From Euptelea pleiosperma (taxonomy: Eukaryota; Streptophyta; Magnoliopsida; Ranunculales; Eupteleaceae), in assembly GCA_035048495.1 (NCBI GenBank), contig CM068547.1:8211700-8275699 (forward strand): DNA of 64,000 bases, given 5' to 3'. Below, one piece after another: positions 1 to 11,564 of the stretch (its first letter is position 1; each line of letters starts with the position of its first letter). Under the pieces are notes generated by a model. That model saw only the letters and a program-made list of their open reading frames with translations, was not told the origin of the DNA and searched no databases. The translations under genes were made by a program, and so were the position numbers.

Positions 1-2135
1 TTGTATTTAAAAATGTCAACTCCAACTATTCTTCGAGACTCCTGAGCCGATCGCGATCGGTAAGGACTTAAATTAAGGCCTCTGCATGAGTTCTTTTCGC
101 GATTACAAGACTAAATTGTTAATGATATATGTTTGTTTAGCTTTTCGAATTCGCCGACAAGTATAGAGGATCTTATCAAGGTTCTTGCCCTTTCTACTGT
201 TCATACTCAGGGTATCAGGTACAGACTTTGAGCTCAAAAACCAAAAGAGATTTTAATAAGTATTATGTTTGTGTTGTCTTGTGCTTATGAGTTCATAAAT
301 TGTAATAAGGATGAGCTTTTATGGGCTGCTGCTTGGCTTTATAAAGCAAGTGGAGACACCAAGTACTTGAGCTTTGTTTTGAACAATCAAGGATGGAGTC
401 AGGCTGTGTCTGAGTTCAGTTGGGATAACAAATTAGCCGGAGCTCAGGCGTTACTATCGAAGGTATCTTTCATCTCGCTCGCACGGTTCCTAAGTGATAA
501 AAGAAAGAACTCGTCTTCTTTCTTTTTTTATTACATTCTTTGTCTATGTATAAGATTGAATCCATTCGATTTCCAAAGAAGATCACTAATTCTGAACTTT
601 TCGAGAAATCCTTCTTTAGCTGTTATTCTTAGGGGGTGTTTGATTGCACGGAAAATTTTCTTTTTTCAAGGAAATTTTTTTTGGGAAAATACACCTGACA
701 AGGCTGTTTGATTGCACTCGAGAAAATATGCAATTTCTAATTATGTGAGAAAATAAGGGTGGATTTTCATGGAAACGACGGCAATGAATTCCAGGCTTGG
801 ATGGGAAAATCTCATTTTCTCGAGAAAATTTTTTAAATTTAAAATGTCTATCAAACGAGGGAAAATTATGTTTTCCTGAGAAAATGCGATTTTGCCATGG
901 GAAAATTGGCACTCAAACACGCCTATCATCACCTTAATTAGTGAAGAAAGCAAGTGCAATAGCAGTTTATGTTTCTCTATTTAGGAATATTTGAATGGGA
1001 AGACAAATTTGGGGAAGTTCAAGAACGACGCAGACTCATTTGTATGTGCATTAATGCCGGGAAGTAGCTCTGTACAGATTCGCACAACCCCTGGTATGAA
1101 TAGATTACTTTCTTCAAAGTTTGAAAGTCTGAATTCTCATGGCGGGCTCAGTATGGGGTACTTTTTGTGGGAAATCTTTTAGCATAACTGATAGTGTAAC
1201 TGTTGGCAGGAGGGCTTCTGTACACAAGAGATAGTAGTAACTTACAGTATGTTACTACCGCTTCAATGGTGTTGCTTCTTTACTCCAAAACTCTAAGTGC
1301 AGGTCGGATTGGTGGAGTCCAATGTGGCTCACAGCATTTCTCTACCTCCCAAATCACATCATTTGCAAAATCACAGGTACTCACTTCTTTTTCTATTTTT
1401 GGCGTGCACATAGCTTGTTGAAAATCGACTTTTATGGACCAAGTGAAAACCCTAATACCCCTTTAGAGAATATATAGAAATCTTTGGTACAAAGAAATAC
1501 TTAAAGTACCCCCAATAAAAGTTGTACCCAAACACGAACTTTATGGACACCAACATCTGGTGGCCGGGAGCTCCACCCGAAAGTTGTGGCTTAATTAATA
1601 GTAAAATCCTTGCAGAACAATACTTCTTACAGAATACAAGACACCTAAAAATTTCTGCATTTCCTGTACGGAACTAAAACGAAAAACAAGAATTAAAGTA
1701 TTCAAACAAGTTAAATGAGAAATTTGTGTCAATATTTTGCTTTTTCAGGTGGAATACATCCTTGGAAATAATCCGATGAAGATGTCATACATGGTGGGCT
1801 TTGGCAGCAAATACCCTTTGCAACTACACCATAGAGCAGCATCCCTCCCCTCAATTCGAGCTCACCCAAGCAAGGTCGGCTGCAACGATGGATCTTCAGC
1901 ATGGTACTCTACTAACAACCCCAACCCCAACACTCATGTGGGTGCAGTTGTTGGAGGCCCAAACTCAAATGATCAGTTCAACGATGTGAGGTCTGATTAC
2001 TCTCGCTTGGAGCCTACAACCTATATGAACGCAGCGATGGTCGGTTCATTGGCTGCTTTATTGGACGAAAACGAAGGTGGGTGCTTGCAACTCTTGAAAA
2101 CTAATACAACCAACAAGATGACTTATGATGTGTAA
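1..2135 (+). CDS. GH9B: Endo-1,4-beta-glucanase, GH9 class B (3' part, six exons)
   Basis: Glycoside hydrolase family 9 enzymes cut beta-1,4-glucans in the plant cell wall and are secreted. Exons by splice sites and family alignment are <3-59, 141-218, 310-462, 985-1093, 1210-1376 and 1749-2135; all phases join and give about 316 residues with the N-terminal part outside the window. Visible motifs are FADKYRGSY, CSYSGYQDELLWAAAWLYKA, the first GH9 signature around YILGNNPMKMSYMVGFG..LHHR, and the second signature FNDVRSDYSRLEPTTYMNAA, which keeps the catalytic Asp and Glu spacing. The protein stops about 30 residues after the catalytic domain. It has no CBM49 module (class C), and the visible part shows no KORRIGAN-type features, so class B is the best fit. 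A Tourist-like MITE sits in the 463-984 intron. The exact paralogue cannot be named without the N terminus. Confidence 0.93.
632..924. mobile_element. Tourist-like MITE in the GH9 intron (copy 1)
   Basis: Termini are GGGGGTGTTTGA and TCAAACACGCCT, with subterminal GAAAATTTTC-type palindromes. The end sequence is typical of PIF/Harbinger (Tourist) elements. A TTA precedes the left end, but the right flank no longer shows a clear TTA. The same element occurs at 26918-27224. Confidence 0.65.
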
Positions 2136-2322
2136 CATACAATACTAGTATGATACCGAAAGCAATTGTGATTGTGGGGTTAATAAATCTCAATGGGTGT
2201 GGATAGTAGCACAAAATGCTTATCTTTATTCATAATTTGATAGAAGATAGACTGGATGCGATGCTAAGATCTCCTCTGAATTGATTCACAAGTTGTGTTG
2301 CTAAGATCGCCTAACTTGGCCT

Positions 2323-2795
2323 TAGGGCTGTCAACGAATAATATTTGAATCGAATATAAGCATATCCGAATCCAAATCCGGAAATAATATCTAATATCCG
2401 AACTCAATTCGAAATCCGATGGATATTCTAAATCAATATTGGAATTGGAATCCGATTAACTTGTCGGATATCTAATAATGTCCAATATGTAAAGTGGATA
2501 TATATAATAAATTATTGTATTTATATAATAATAAATATATAATTATATATAAAATAAAGTATTATACATATACATATCATTGAAGTGGATATATCAATAT
2601 CCAAATTCATATATGAAAAGTATTCGTATATAAAAATTATCCGGATCCGAATCTGATATCAATATCCAAATTCATATCTGAAAAGTATTCGTATATAAAA
2701 ATTATCCGGATCCGAATCTGATTTCCAAAATTTTCGGATAATATCTAATTATTTGGATTTGGATTGAAATTTTCGACTATCCATTGACACCCCTA
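2323..2795. mobile_element. hAT-like MITE, family A, filled with ATCCGAAT-type motif
   Basis: Ends are TAGGGCTGTCAA and TTGACACCCCTA, an inverted pair. A perfect 8-bp duplication CTTGGCCT flanks it (2315-2322 and 2796-2803), as expected for hAT elements. The interior repeats ATCCGAAT, GGATATC and related forms in both orientations. No coding capacity. Confidence 0.85.
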
Positions 2796-2844
2796 CTTGG
2801 CCTATCTTCAAGAAAGTAAAGCTTGCTACAAACTACTCTTGACG

Positions 2845-3133
2845 TAGGGGTGTGATGAGGCCAAATAAGCCAAACAGAGTTTTACCCAACTTTTTGTAGG
2901 CTTATATCCTAGTTTAAACCGAGTCTTGTGACAAGCCTGAACAGTCAAGCTCAAGCTTAACCTATCTTAGACTTTAGCAAGTGGAGCCTTAGCTCAGCTT
3001 AAGCTTGACTTCGCCCATTAGTGATCTTGAGCAAATCTGAGCAAAAAATTAACTTGAGTCCAAATCCCATTAAGCGCAATAAAATTGATTAAGCATGAGT
3101 TGAGCCTAACCTGAGCCTAGTGAAGCACCTCTA
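2845..3133. mobile_element. Possible decayed hAT-like MITE, AAGCTTGAGCTT-rich
   Basis: Begins TAGGGGTG and ends CACCTCTA, resembling family A ends. The interior is full of AAGCTTGAGCTTAAGC-like words in both orientations. No 8-bp duplication can be seen, so this is tentative. Confidence 0.35.
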
Positions 3134-3249
3134 GGCTTGCTTCTTAGCTCCTATTCCATGTTTAAAGGTAGGTCTACCGCAAACCAAGCTTCAAAGTTCA
3201 TCATGCTAGCTCAACTTGTTTTGGTACTTAATAAGCTAGTTCAAAAAAA

Positions 3250-3632
3250 ATTTAGATGTAGAAGACTTTGGATGCAGTCGATGTAGAGGGCTCTCATGGC
3301 CCTACGTAGTTCATTTTTTGGCCCACTAACCGCATGGATGTTTAACCCATTCCTTGATGGATATACATTCCTAAAGGCAATTTGATTGGTTTTCTCTAGC
3401 CATAGATTGTAGCACTTTATAGGATTGATTCTAGCCATTGGATTCTAGCATGTTTTTGCATATTTTTGTGTGCTTAATCCAATGGCTAGAAATTACCAAT
3501 CAAGTTGTTTTTTGGTATGTATATCCACCAAGGGGTGGGCTAAACATCCACGTGGTTAGTAGGCCCAAAACAATGAGCTATGTAGGGCCACAAGAGCCCT
3601 CTATATTGACTGCATCCAAAGTACTCTAAAAG
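3250..3632. mobile_element. Long-TIR MITE (TTTAGATG...GCATCCAAAG type)
   Basis: The left 150 bp (TTTGGATGCAGTCGATG, then GAGGGCTCTCATGGCCCTAC) returns as an inverted copy on the right (GTAGGGCC..GAGCCCTC..GACTGCATCCAAAG). A diverged partial copy lies at 57995-58225. No protein. Short open frames on both strands are products of the inverted repeat. Confidence 0.6.
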
Positions 3633-4248
3633 AAAAAGAAAGAGAGAAGAAAAAAAATAGGGGTTGCTTGTGATTTTCTCCTATAATTTTACTTAAGAAA
3701 ATGATTTAAGGAAAGTTTTACTTTCATGTCTCATTTTTTTTTATTTAGTATGCTTTGTTGTGCACCAAAATTTGTTTTATTTTATGTTATGGTATTAGAC
3801 AGATCGTGTACTTAAATTTGCTTATTCTATACGTTCTTATAAGCAAATTCATGAAATGTTCTTTAGATCTAATTTTTTAAGGCTTCTTGAGACTCAAATC
3901 TATATATGTACAAAATTTGAGAATCTTAGGGTACTATTTATTATTTTAAATTTTATATGTGATTAGGGTGTATATGCAATCACTTCCAATCACAGAAATA
4001 ACATATATTTTTTAACAATTTTTTTTTAAAACATAACGGTCATTATTTTCTGACCGATGAGGGAGGTCCAAATTAACCCGTTATAACAGCCGCTATTCAC
4101 AACGTACACCAAATCTCTTTACTTTTGTGCCCATGAACCCTATTTATGTTTGGCACATATTTGGTGGACGTACACCAAATCCAAGTATGTATAGTGAAAT
4201 TTCAGATTCCCATGAAAATCATAACATGAGGCGAATATATGAGTGAGA

Positions 4249-4537
4249 GTGAGTGGTTGAGATCCGACCGTCCAACGTTAGAGGGATGGATTTGATCTCA
4301 ACCACTCTTTATCTTATGAAGCCGGATAAGTTAAGGGATAAGACAACTTCCCTGTTTTGTTATATAGATAGTGGGTGGCTTGTGCCCACGGCACTATCTG
4401 ACAAAGCGTTGGCCAAAATTGGGTGTGAGTGGCTGAGATCCACCATCCATTTGGAGGATAAGATCTCAACCACTCTTTGTTGAAACCAGATAAGATAAGA
4501 TAAGAGATAAGACAATTATCCTGTTTTGTTATATAGA
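4249..4537 (-). mobile_element. Head-to-tail mini-Helitrons (one complete 169-bp unit plus part of another)
   Basis: On the minus strand a unit starts TCTATATAACAAAACAGG at 4537. It contains GAGTGGTTGAGATC and its inverse, and ends near 4369 after the hairpin GTGCC-GTG-GGCAC and ACCCACTA. The next TCTATATAACAAAACAGG begins at once at 4368. The 5' TC, the 3' hairpin and the abrupt tandem junction fit Helitrons. The 3' tetranucleotide is not a clean CTRR. Related units lie at 56138-56549, and a larger relative at 15973-18547. Confidence 0.55.
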
Positions 4538-4789
4538 TTGGTAGTTAAGAAGGGTCGTTGTCCTTCAGTTTTTCTTGTTCTTATTTTTTTTTTTTTTACC
4601 TTTTTCCTCCATTTCCTTTGGGGAGGTCGTTGCCTTGTAGGGGTTGTTCCCTTTGTTTTTCTTGTTGGTGTTTTCTCTAGTTCTTTGTAGGTCATCTCAA
4701 CCTCCTAGGTTGTTCTTTTGGTTTCTTTTGGTTGTTGCCTTTTGAATAAACTTTATAATTATTAAAAAAAAATTACGCTAGATCTTTTA

Positions 4790-5715
4790 TATATAAAATA
4801 CAATGAGTTTTGATTTTTATTATATTTTTTTAGAAACCTATTTCTGTCTAATTTTCAGAATGTCTAAGCTCAAAATATTGAGTTATAATGAACTAACTAT
4901 GACTTTTTAAATTAAGAACATACACACAGTCACCTGCATTTCAGTTGACAATACACTATTCTTGTGATTGATATTTTATGTAGAATTATATATGTACTAA
5001 TTTTAATTATATTTTTATAGAAACCTATTTTATGTCTAGTTTATATAAAGTCGATCTAGGCTCATACTTTTGTAATTTATAATGAACTAACTACGACTAC
5101 AATTACCTGCATTTTGGTTTATAGTACATTGTTCTTGTGATTGACATAAATTTTATATAGAGTTCTACGAGCTTTGATTTTAGGCTCTAGCACCGTCGAC
5201 AGCCCTAAAATGACAGGATTCTGTACAGGGACACGATATACGCCACGGGGCACACGCTTATAGGAATCTGACCGTATGGATGTTTGTCCAATCCCATGGT
5301 GTACTTACAAACCAAAAATCAGCCTGATTAGTGATTTATAGGGGTTGGATCTTTGTACCTCAAATACTGTTTAAATTCCCACAGTTGAGACAGCCCATGA
5401 AAATAAGTCCAATCCGAATCCTATAAATCACTAATCAGGCTGATTTTTGGTTTGTACGTCCACCATGGGATTGGACAAACATCCATATGGTAAGAGTTCT
5501 ATAATAGTGTGCCACGTAGCTTATATTGTGTCCCTGTAGAGAATTCTGTCAATGGAGCCCGACCCTTGATTTTAATAATATTTTTTAGAAACCTATTTTG
5601 TTAGTTTCTAGAAAATCTAGGCTCAGATTTTGTTCTGACTTATAATGAGTTAATTATGAATTTTTGACTGAAAATTATACGTGCAATCACTTGCATTTCA
5701 ATTGATAGTACACTA
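4790..5715. repeat. About 190-bp tandem units, third copy split by a MITE
   Basis: Three diverged units each contain TAGAAACCTATTT, then TATAATGA(A/G)(C/T)TAA and then a GTGATTG- or CACTATT-containing tail. The third is interrupted by the MITE at 5183-5565. A fourth fragment is at about 8160-8280. These look like internal repeats of an old LTR retrotransposon, but no protein domain supports that directly. Confidence 0.5.
5183..5565. mobile_element. Mutator-like MITE, family 1 (copy a)
   Basis: Perfect 9-bp duplication TTGATTTTA at 5174-5182 and 5566-5574. The long inverted repeat carries the family words CCGTATGGATGTTTG, AATCAGCCTGATTAGTGATTT and CCACGTAGC. The split tandem unit around it confirms the pre-insertion sequence. 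Confidence 0.8.
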
Positions 5716-5770
5716 TTTTTGTTGTCACGCCCGAATGCCTATGGATTAGTTCGTTTACCCAAGATTCAGG

Positions 5771-6173
5771 TAGGGGTGTCAACAGGTCGGTTCTGGTTCG
5801 GTTCCTAAGGTGACCAGAACCGGAACAATCGGTTCCGGTTCTTATCGGTTTGGTTCCTTAATAGTTCCGGTTCTCAAAGTGATGGATTCGGAACCAGAAT
5901 CGTTTATGTATTTATGTCGGTTCCAGTTCCGGTTCCTGATATATTGGGTCAAATCTTGAGAATATGACAATATTTACACTATATTTATTTATTGGTACCG
6001 GTTCTTATCGGTTCGGTTCCGATTCTTATCAGTTTCGGTTCCATATTAGGGTACCAAGAATCGGAACTGTTATTGTCGGTTCGGTTCTGGTTACTTTTTA
6101 ATCGGTTCCAAAAAATGTGGGACTGGAACCGGTGTTTTCGGTTCCGGTTAAACGGGTAAAATTGACACCCTTA
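5771..6173. mobile_element. hAT-like MITE, family A, filled with CGGTTCCGGTTC motif
   Basis: Ends are TAGGGGTGTCAA and TTGACACCCTTA. A perfect 8-bp duplication GATTCAGG lies at 5763-5770 and 6174-6181. The interior is a degenerate array of GGTTCCGGTTC/GAACCGGAAC in both orientations. It sits inside a GTCACGCCCGAATG...GGTGTGATA sequence that resembles an LTR remnant. Confidence 0.87.
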
Positions 6174-6181
6174 GATTCAGG

Positions 6182-7294
6182 GTGTGATAAAATAATTTTT
6201 AAAAATCACCCAATTCATCATAAATTCAAATAATTTTTTTTTGTAAATGTGTTTTAGCTGAAACTTCTATTTGATAGGATTTTTTAATTAACTTTTCAGA
6301 ATTTAAGCAGATCGACATAAAAATTTCTAAAAAAATATAATTTTAATAACTCTTTACTCTCTATAAATATTCATTTTAAAGTATCTTTTGTGAATGCAAT
6401 TTGCCCAAAAATATCATTTACTATTTTATTTTAACAATTTTTAACTCTCAACTTACCTTATTGGGTTTAATCGAAAGATGACAAAATTGGATTTATTGTC
6501 TTGTCTTGTTTTATTTTTTTGCTATTTTATTTTAAGGCCAAATTGAACAACTATAATTGTATTCTAATCTATCCAAAGAGTTATAGATCATCACACAATA
6601 AAATAGATAAAATTATGGCTGAAACACTGTATATGGGTCAGATTTTATATTTTTTTTAAACGTAAATGATAAAATAAATGTACCAAATCAATCAATTTGA
6701 GTTCAAAGCAGATCCATAAAGTAAAGATTCAATTTTATTACAATCATAAAACTTAAATGTAACATAACAAAAATAATTAAAAAGTTAAGCGTCTTCAATG
6801 AGTGCTTCAATATTCTTTGGTACACCGTCATTTAGTCTATCTTTTTTTTCATTCTCAAATAATCTAAAAAATATTATCAGTTGAATCGTGAGCTTATAAA
6901 ATTCGAGTAAGAATAATCACTATATCATATTTACTACAATTTTATCAATCGATGGTTTATACGTAGAGTATAGGTAAGAACAAGAATACATAGTATTTTT
7001 AAAATAAACCATGATTTAAAACTCATATCTACATGCAAGCAATAACCCACGGTGGATCTTATTCTTCTTCTCACACTAGGAGTAATTCAATGAAGAACTC
7101 TTCTACAGGGGTTTAGGGCTTTGCACCCAAAGGCTCGGATTTTCTTACTTAATTATTTCTAACCATTGAGACCAATCTCACACTTTAAAAATATATACAA
7201 TGCTACCAATCCAATATCCAACTATTCAATAGATCTCGAAAATTTTAATAATATATTAAGAATAACAAGATCAAGATAATCATGTCATAATTAA

Positions 7295-7346
<52 letters not shown>

Positions 7347-9560
7347 AATACAACCAAAATTAATTAATAGAAAAATTATAAAAAGTATACTTGTTTTTTT
7401 TGTAGATTAATTCTTAAATCGAAGATGTTGAAAGATAGAAGCTGTGGACACCTAAAGGATCTTATCGGTATAGACCAAGGTGGTGACGTTTCATTCTTTA
7501 GTTTCTTCAATAGTTCTACAAAATATTGATTAATTGAAAATGAATTTTCTTTCAAAAAATTTATGACAATAAATATCTATTAATTGATAATAATTTAAAT
7601 CTCTACAAGATTTCATTTAATATAATAACTAAGGTTAATTTATTAATGTTAGGTCTTTTTCAGTTTTTGTTAGTTATTATATGTGAGGATTAAATTTCAA
7701 AAGATTTTCTATTTAATTATAGATCAAGTCTCTAGATATCATTATTTAATAGCTTGTCTCTATAGATTTCATTAATAGTAACCCGATGAAGCTAAATAGG
7801 AAAGGATCTCTATGATTTTCAAATTAATTATTTATAGATATTTTACATTCCAATTAGATTTAGAACTTTTAAGTTATTTAAAAATATTAAATAAGTCCAT
7901 CACAAATTAAATATCATTATTTAACTATGAAAATATTTTTGTTATGAGTTGTTATAGCAATAATGTTAATAAACACTATATCAGGCTACATACACAAATT
8001 GGGGTATATAAACATGTGTACCTCATAATAACTATTTCTTATGAACAATAAAACATTATTATCATATAAATTTATACAATTAACCTTGATTAGAAATTAT
8101 TAAAATTATTTTTGAATAAAACTTAGGGTATGTATTACATTTGTAACTAATGCTTTATATAGAATTTTACGAGTTTAATTTTTTATTATATTTTTTAGAA
8201 ATCTAATTTCAAATAATCCTGACTTGTAATCATTGAGTTATGATTTTTACAATGGTAGGTCCCTAATTATATTGTTATTTTCTCATAAGGTGATTAAATC
8301 ATAGTAAACTATAGCGTATGAGTGACTCTAATACGATTGTGCTATGAAGTAATTCTTGAGATTTGAATTTTTGTTGTGAACCATGAATGTTGACTTGATA
8401 GAGAGATGTGTACCATGTGTAATGATTGAAGTCACATAATCTAACTATATACTTGCGACAATTACTTTATGATATTTCGATAATTTTAGTCGTATATATT
8501 ATATTTTTGTAAACTTTGTCATGAACTAAAATATTAGAATATCTATTTAGTTTGGAAAAAGCTGTCACGGTCCCTGGGTTCGAGCCCCTAAATAATAAGT
8601 AGTACACTTAGTTTATGAGTTGAAAGTCCTTAAAACAGAAGGATTGTGCAAAACAAAGTCCTTGGGTTCATGTATTTAAAAGAAATTGTTCATAGGCCTT
8701 TGCCCTTACATGGGTTATGAATCATAAAATCTATAAAATATAGGTCCATGTGCTCCTCGGACGGAAGATAACTAAACACCCTAATCATGTTAAATTATCA
8801 GAAAAGTCTAATCCTAGATGGTGTCAAAATAAGATTACTCATCGGTGCTATAGATGGGTCTAATATTTTGGTTCTATACCAAATTGAACTCTATGTATGC
8901 TCAAATATTCTGAGTTAATTGCATAAAATTGGCAAATTATTCCAAGTAGTCGGTGTTAATAATAAATTAGTATAATATATTCAATTATTATATATTCTAT
9001 TATTGTTTCTCTTTTATTGCCTTTATTTAACTGAAACATCTATATAAAATATAAGATGTGACATATGTTATGTGTTCTTCCTGAGCTGATCATGCTTACC
9101 CCATTGTTGACCTTATCTTTTCAGGCGGCAACCTTCAATAGGGAGATTGATCGGTTTAGGAAATTTAGTTGATGCTCGTGGAACTTACTAGACTTACTTT
9201 CTTTATTATTAGTATTTTAAAATGTTAGTAGTCATTGAGGCACTTATGACGTTATTTGACTTCTATAATTTGCCACGTGTGGGTGGTTGTTGAGACATGG
9301 TTATTATGAATAAACATTTTTTTTCACTACTACTTCATCTGATGTATTTACGACTTGCGTCAACTTGGAGATTGAGTAAATCATCTTAGGAGCCCATTTT
9401 ATGGGAAGCCCTATGTTATGCCCCGAGATTCGTGCTATCGGATATGGGGCGCGACATTTACAGTATTATTATATGGCAAGAAATATCAAATCGACATGAT
9501 TATTTCCATCAAAACATAGTATATCACTTCAAATGGGATTGGGGTTGGGGTTGGATAGAG
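6182..9560. other. AT-rich gene-free stretch with retroelement debris
   Basis: No supportable gene on either strand. It holds an (AT)n run at about 7297-7343, a fragment of the 4790-5715 tandem unit near 8160-8280, and GGGGCGCGACA-type words near 9440 that resemble LTR-retrotransposon remnants. Nothing else was recognised. Confidence 0.5.
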
Positions 9561-9565
9561 GATGC

Positions 9566-10516
9566 TGAAAGTAGGTTTTTTCCGCGTCGTTGGTTACGGA
9601 AACCCTAGAATCAACAAGATTTGTAATTTGTATCCGATTATCCTGCAAAATTGACAGATTTGTATAGGGATTTCGTGTCGGATGTCGATCCGCACTCGGG
9701 ATTAGTAGGATTAGCGCGAATAAGAATCATAAATTGACGGAGCATGCTAAAGAACTCGATGGAAGGATGAGAGGGGTGGATCGAAGTTTAAAACATGATT
9801 TTTTTTGTATTTTAATTTCAGAGATCGATTCTTAATAAAATAGCTTAATAAACAAATAAAGTCAAAATTGTTATTCATAAAAAATTATCACGAACAAGCA
9901 CTCATAAGAAAACTTATTTTATTGAATCCAAATAAACCGTTTACATTCACTAAAAAAAATAATTAAAACAAACCTAAAAAGCATGAAACATAGAGAGAGA
10001 AAACTAGAGAGAGAGAGAGAGTCTATAGAGGAGAGAGAGAATGTGAGAGAAAGGTCTAGAGAGAGAAAGTAAGCTAAGGAAAGGAAATAATTGAGACAAA
10101 ATCTACTCACTTACCATTGGTTTGGTTGGTGAATGGACGGCGAAGTGGATAACGGCTGGACTGGCTCAAGGTATGCAAGGTTGCATAGTTGTGGGTTGGT
10201 CCAAAGAAGTCGTCAAATGCACCCTCTATTGATGAAGGAATTGAATCGTTGGGTGGCTGGAGATGGAGAGACGGGGGAAAAAAATGGAGTTGCAGATGGC
10301 CGGAGTTCTGCAACTCCGGCGAGAATAAAAGAGGAAGATGAAAAGAAGAAGGTGGAGAAGAAAAGGAAAAAATGGGGCTAAGGGTGAAGGGATCCGTGCG
10401 GGATTGATAGGGGGAGAGAATGGAAGAGATTGGAGGGGGATTAGGGTTCGAACGAACCCTTCTCCCTCCTCTTATAAAGCTCCCTATTTCCATTAATGGA
10501 AATAGGGTATTTTTTG

Positions 10517-10598
<82 letters not shown>

Positions 10599-11559
10599 AG
10601 TAAAAACCTACTTTTCTATGGGGAATCTCCCCAATTAGTGGACCCCCTATTTAATTAAAATTATTTTGAAATTCGCGGGGTCCACTAACTGGTCGGACAG
10701 CGGGTCGATGAAGATGGGCCCGGCTACTGGCCCGCATGGATTGATGATGTCTATCGTCTCACAAGATGATGTGACAGACAGTCTGATGGCAATCGGATGG
10801 ATGGTGACTTGATTGGGACCCAGATTGGTAAATCGATGGATCTAGAGAGATCCAACGGTCCGATTGAAGATCCAACGGTCCGATTGAAGATCCAATGGTC
10901 AGAAAGCTAAGGGAGATGAGATAGAGCCGATGGGTAGGAGTTCTGGGGTTAGGTCAGTAGATTCGAGGATCGAGAGATGAAGAGAGAGAGAGAATAAGAA
11001 GAGATGAGAGAAAAAGTATCAAAAAAATGGAAAAAAGCACTAGCGGAGGGTCTGGAACCCTGGTCTTCACTGTGACCATCCTCACGCTTCTCCAGTAGAG
11101 TCGACTATCATTCTTTACTGACTCATGTGGCTTTAAACGCTTTGGTCCGTCTCTTGGTCATTGGCTCTCCTGCTCACTTCGTTATTTGGGCCGGCTTTTT
11201 GGTCCTCTGATTCAGCCCATATTTGGCCCATATCTTCTAGTCATAGCATGTGGGCTCTTTAAGCTTTGATAATGGGCTCTCATGATCGATTTGGGCCCAC
11301 AAGTCTCGAGAATCGTCCCATCGGGGTTTCCTGCGACAGAAGAAGCGCGTAATGAGACTCTATCAGAATGACTTCATGTCTAGACTTTCGAAATGTGTTT
11401 AATGCATGCAAATATACCATTTCGTCCAGAAAAGTGTGTTCTACGCAACAAAAGAGACTCTTACGTAGAAAAGTAGATAAATAGAGTATTTTAACGTGGG
11501 AGAATGCAATAACGCTAACAGGATAATTGCTTAAAATAAGCACTTTTGAGCGAATATCA
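9566..11559. mobile_element. Solo LTR, forward copy (1994 bp)
   Basis: Begins TGAAAGTAGG and ends GCGAATATCA (TG..CA). It is flanked by a perfect 5-bp duplication GATGC (9561-9565 and 11560-11564). The reverse complement of nearly the whole unit recurs at 12884-15267. It contains GA-rich tracts (9990-10060) and a long (TA)n run at 10521-10595. No gag, pol, primer site or polypurine tract adjoins it, so it is a solo LTR. The retrotransposon family is not identified. Short open frames inside it are not genes. Confidence 0.85.
10521..10595. repeat. (TA)n microsatellite
   Basis: About 75 bp of uninterrupted TA inside the first solo LTR. The matching place in the second LTR is a short A/T-rich stretch, so the expansion is specific to this copy. 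Confidence 0.95.
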
Positions 11560-11564
11560 GATGC

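Noticed and set aside
10107..10493. 128-codon minus-strand frame with Pro/Ser-rich product
   Set aside because: Part of the first solo LTR, low complexity, no domain and frame not conserved in the sister LTR.
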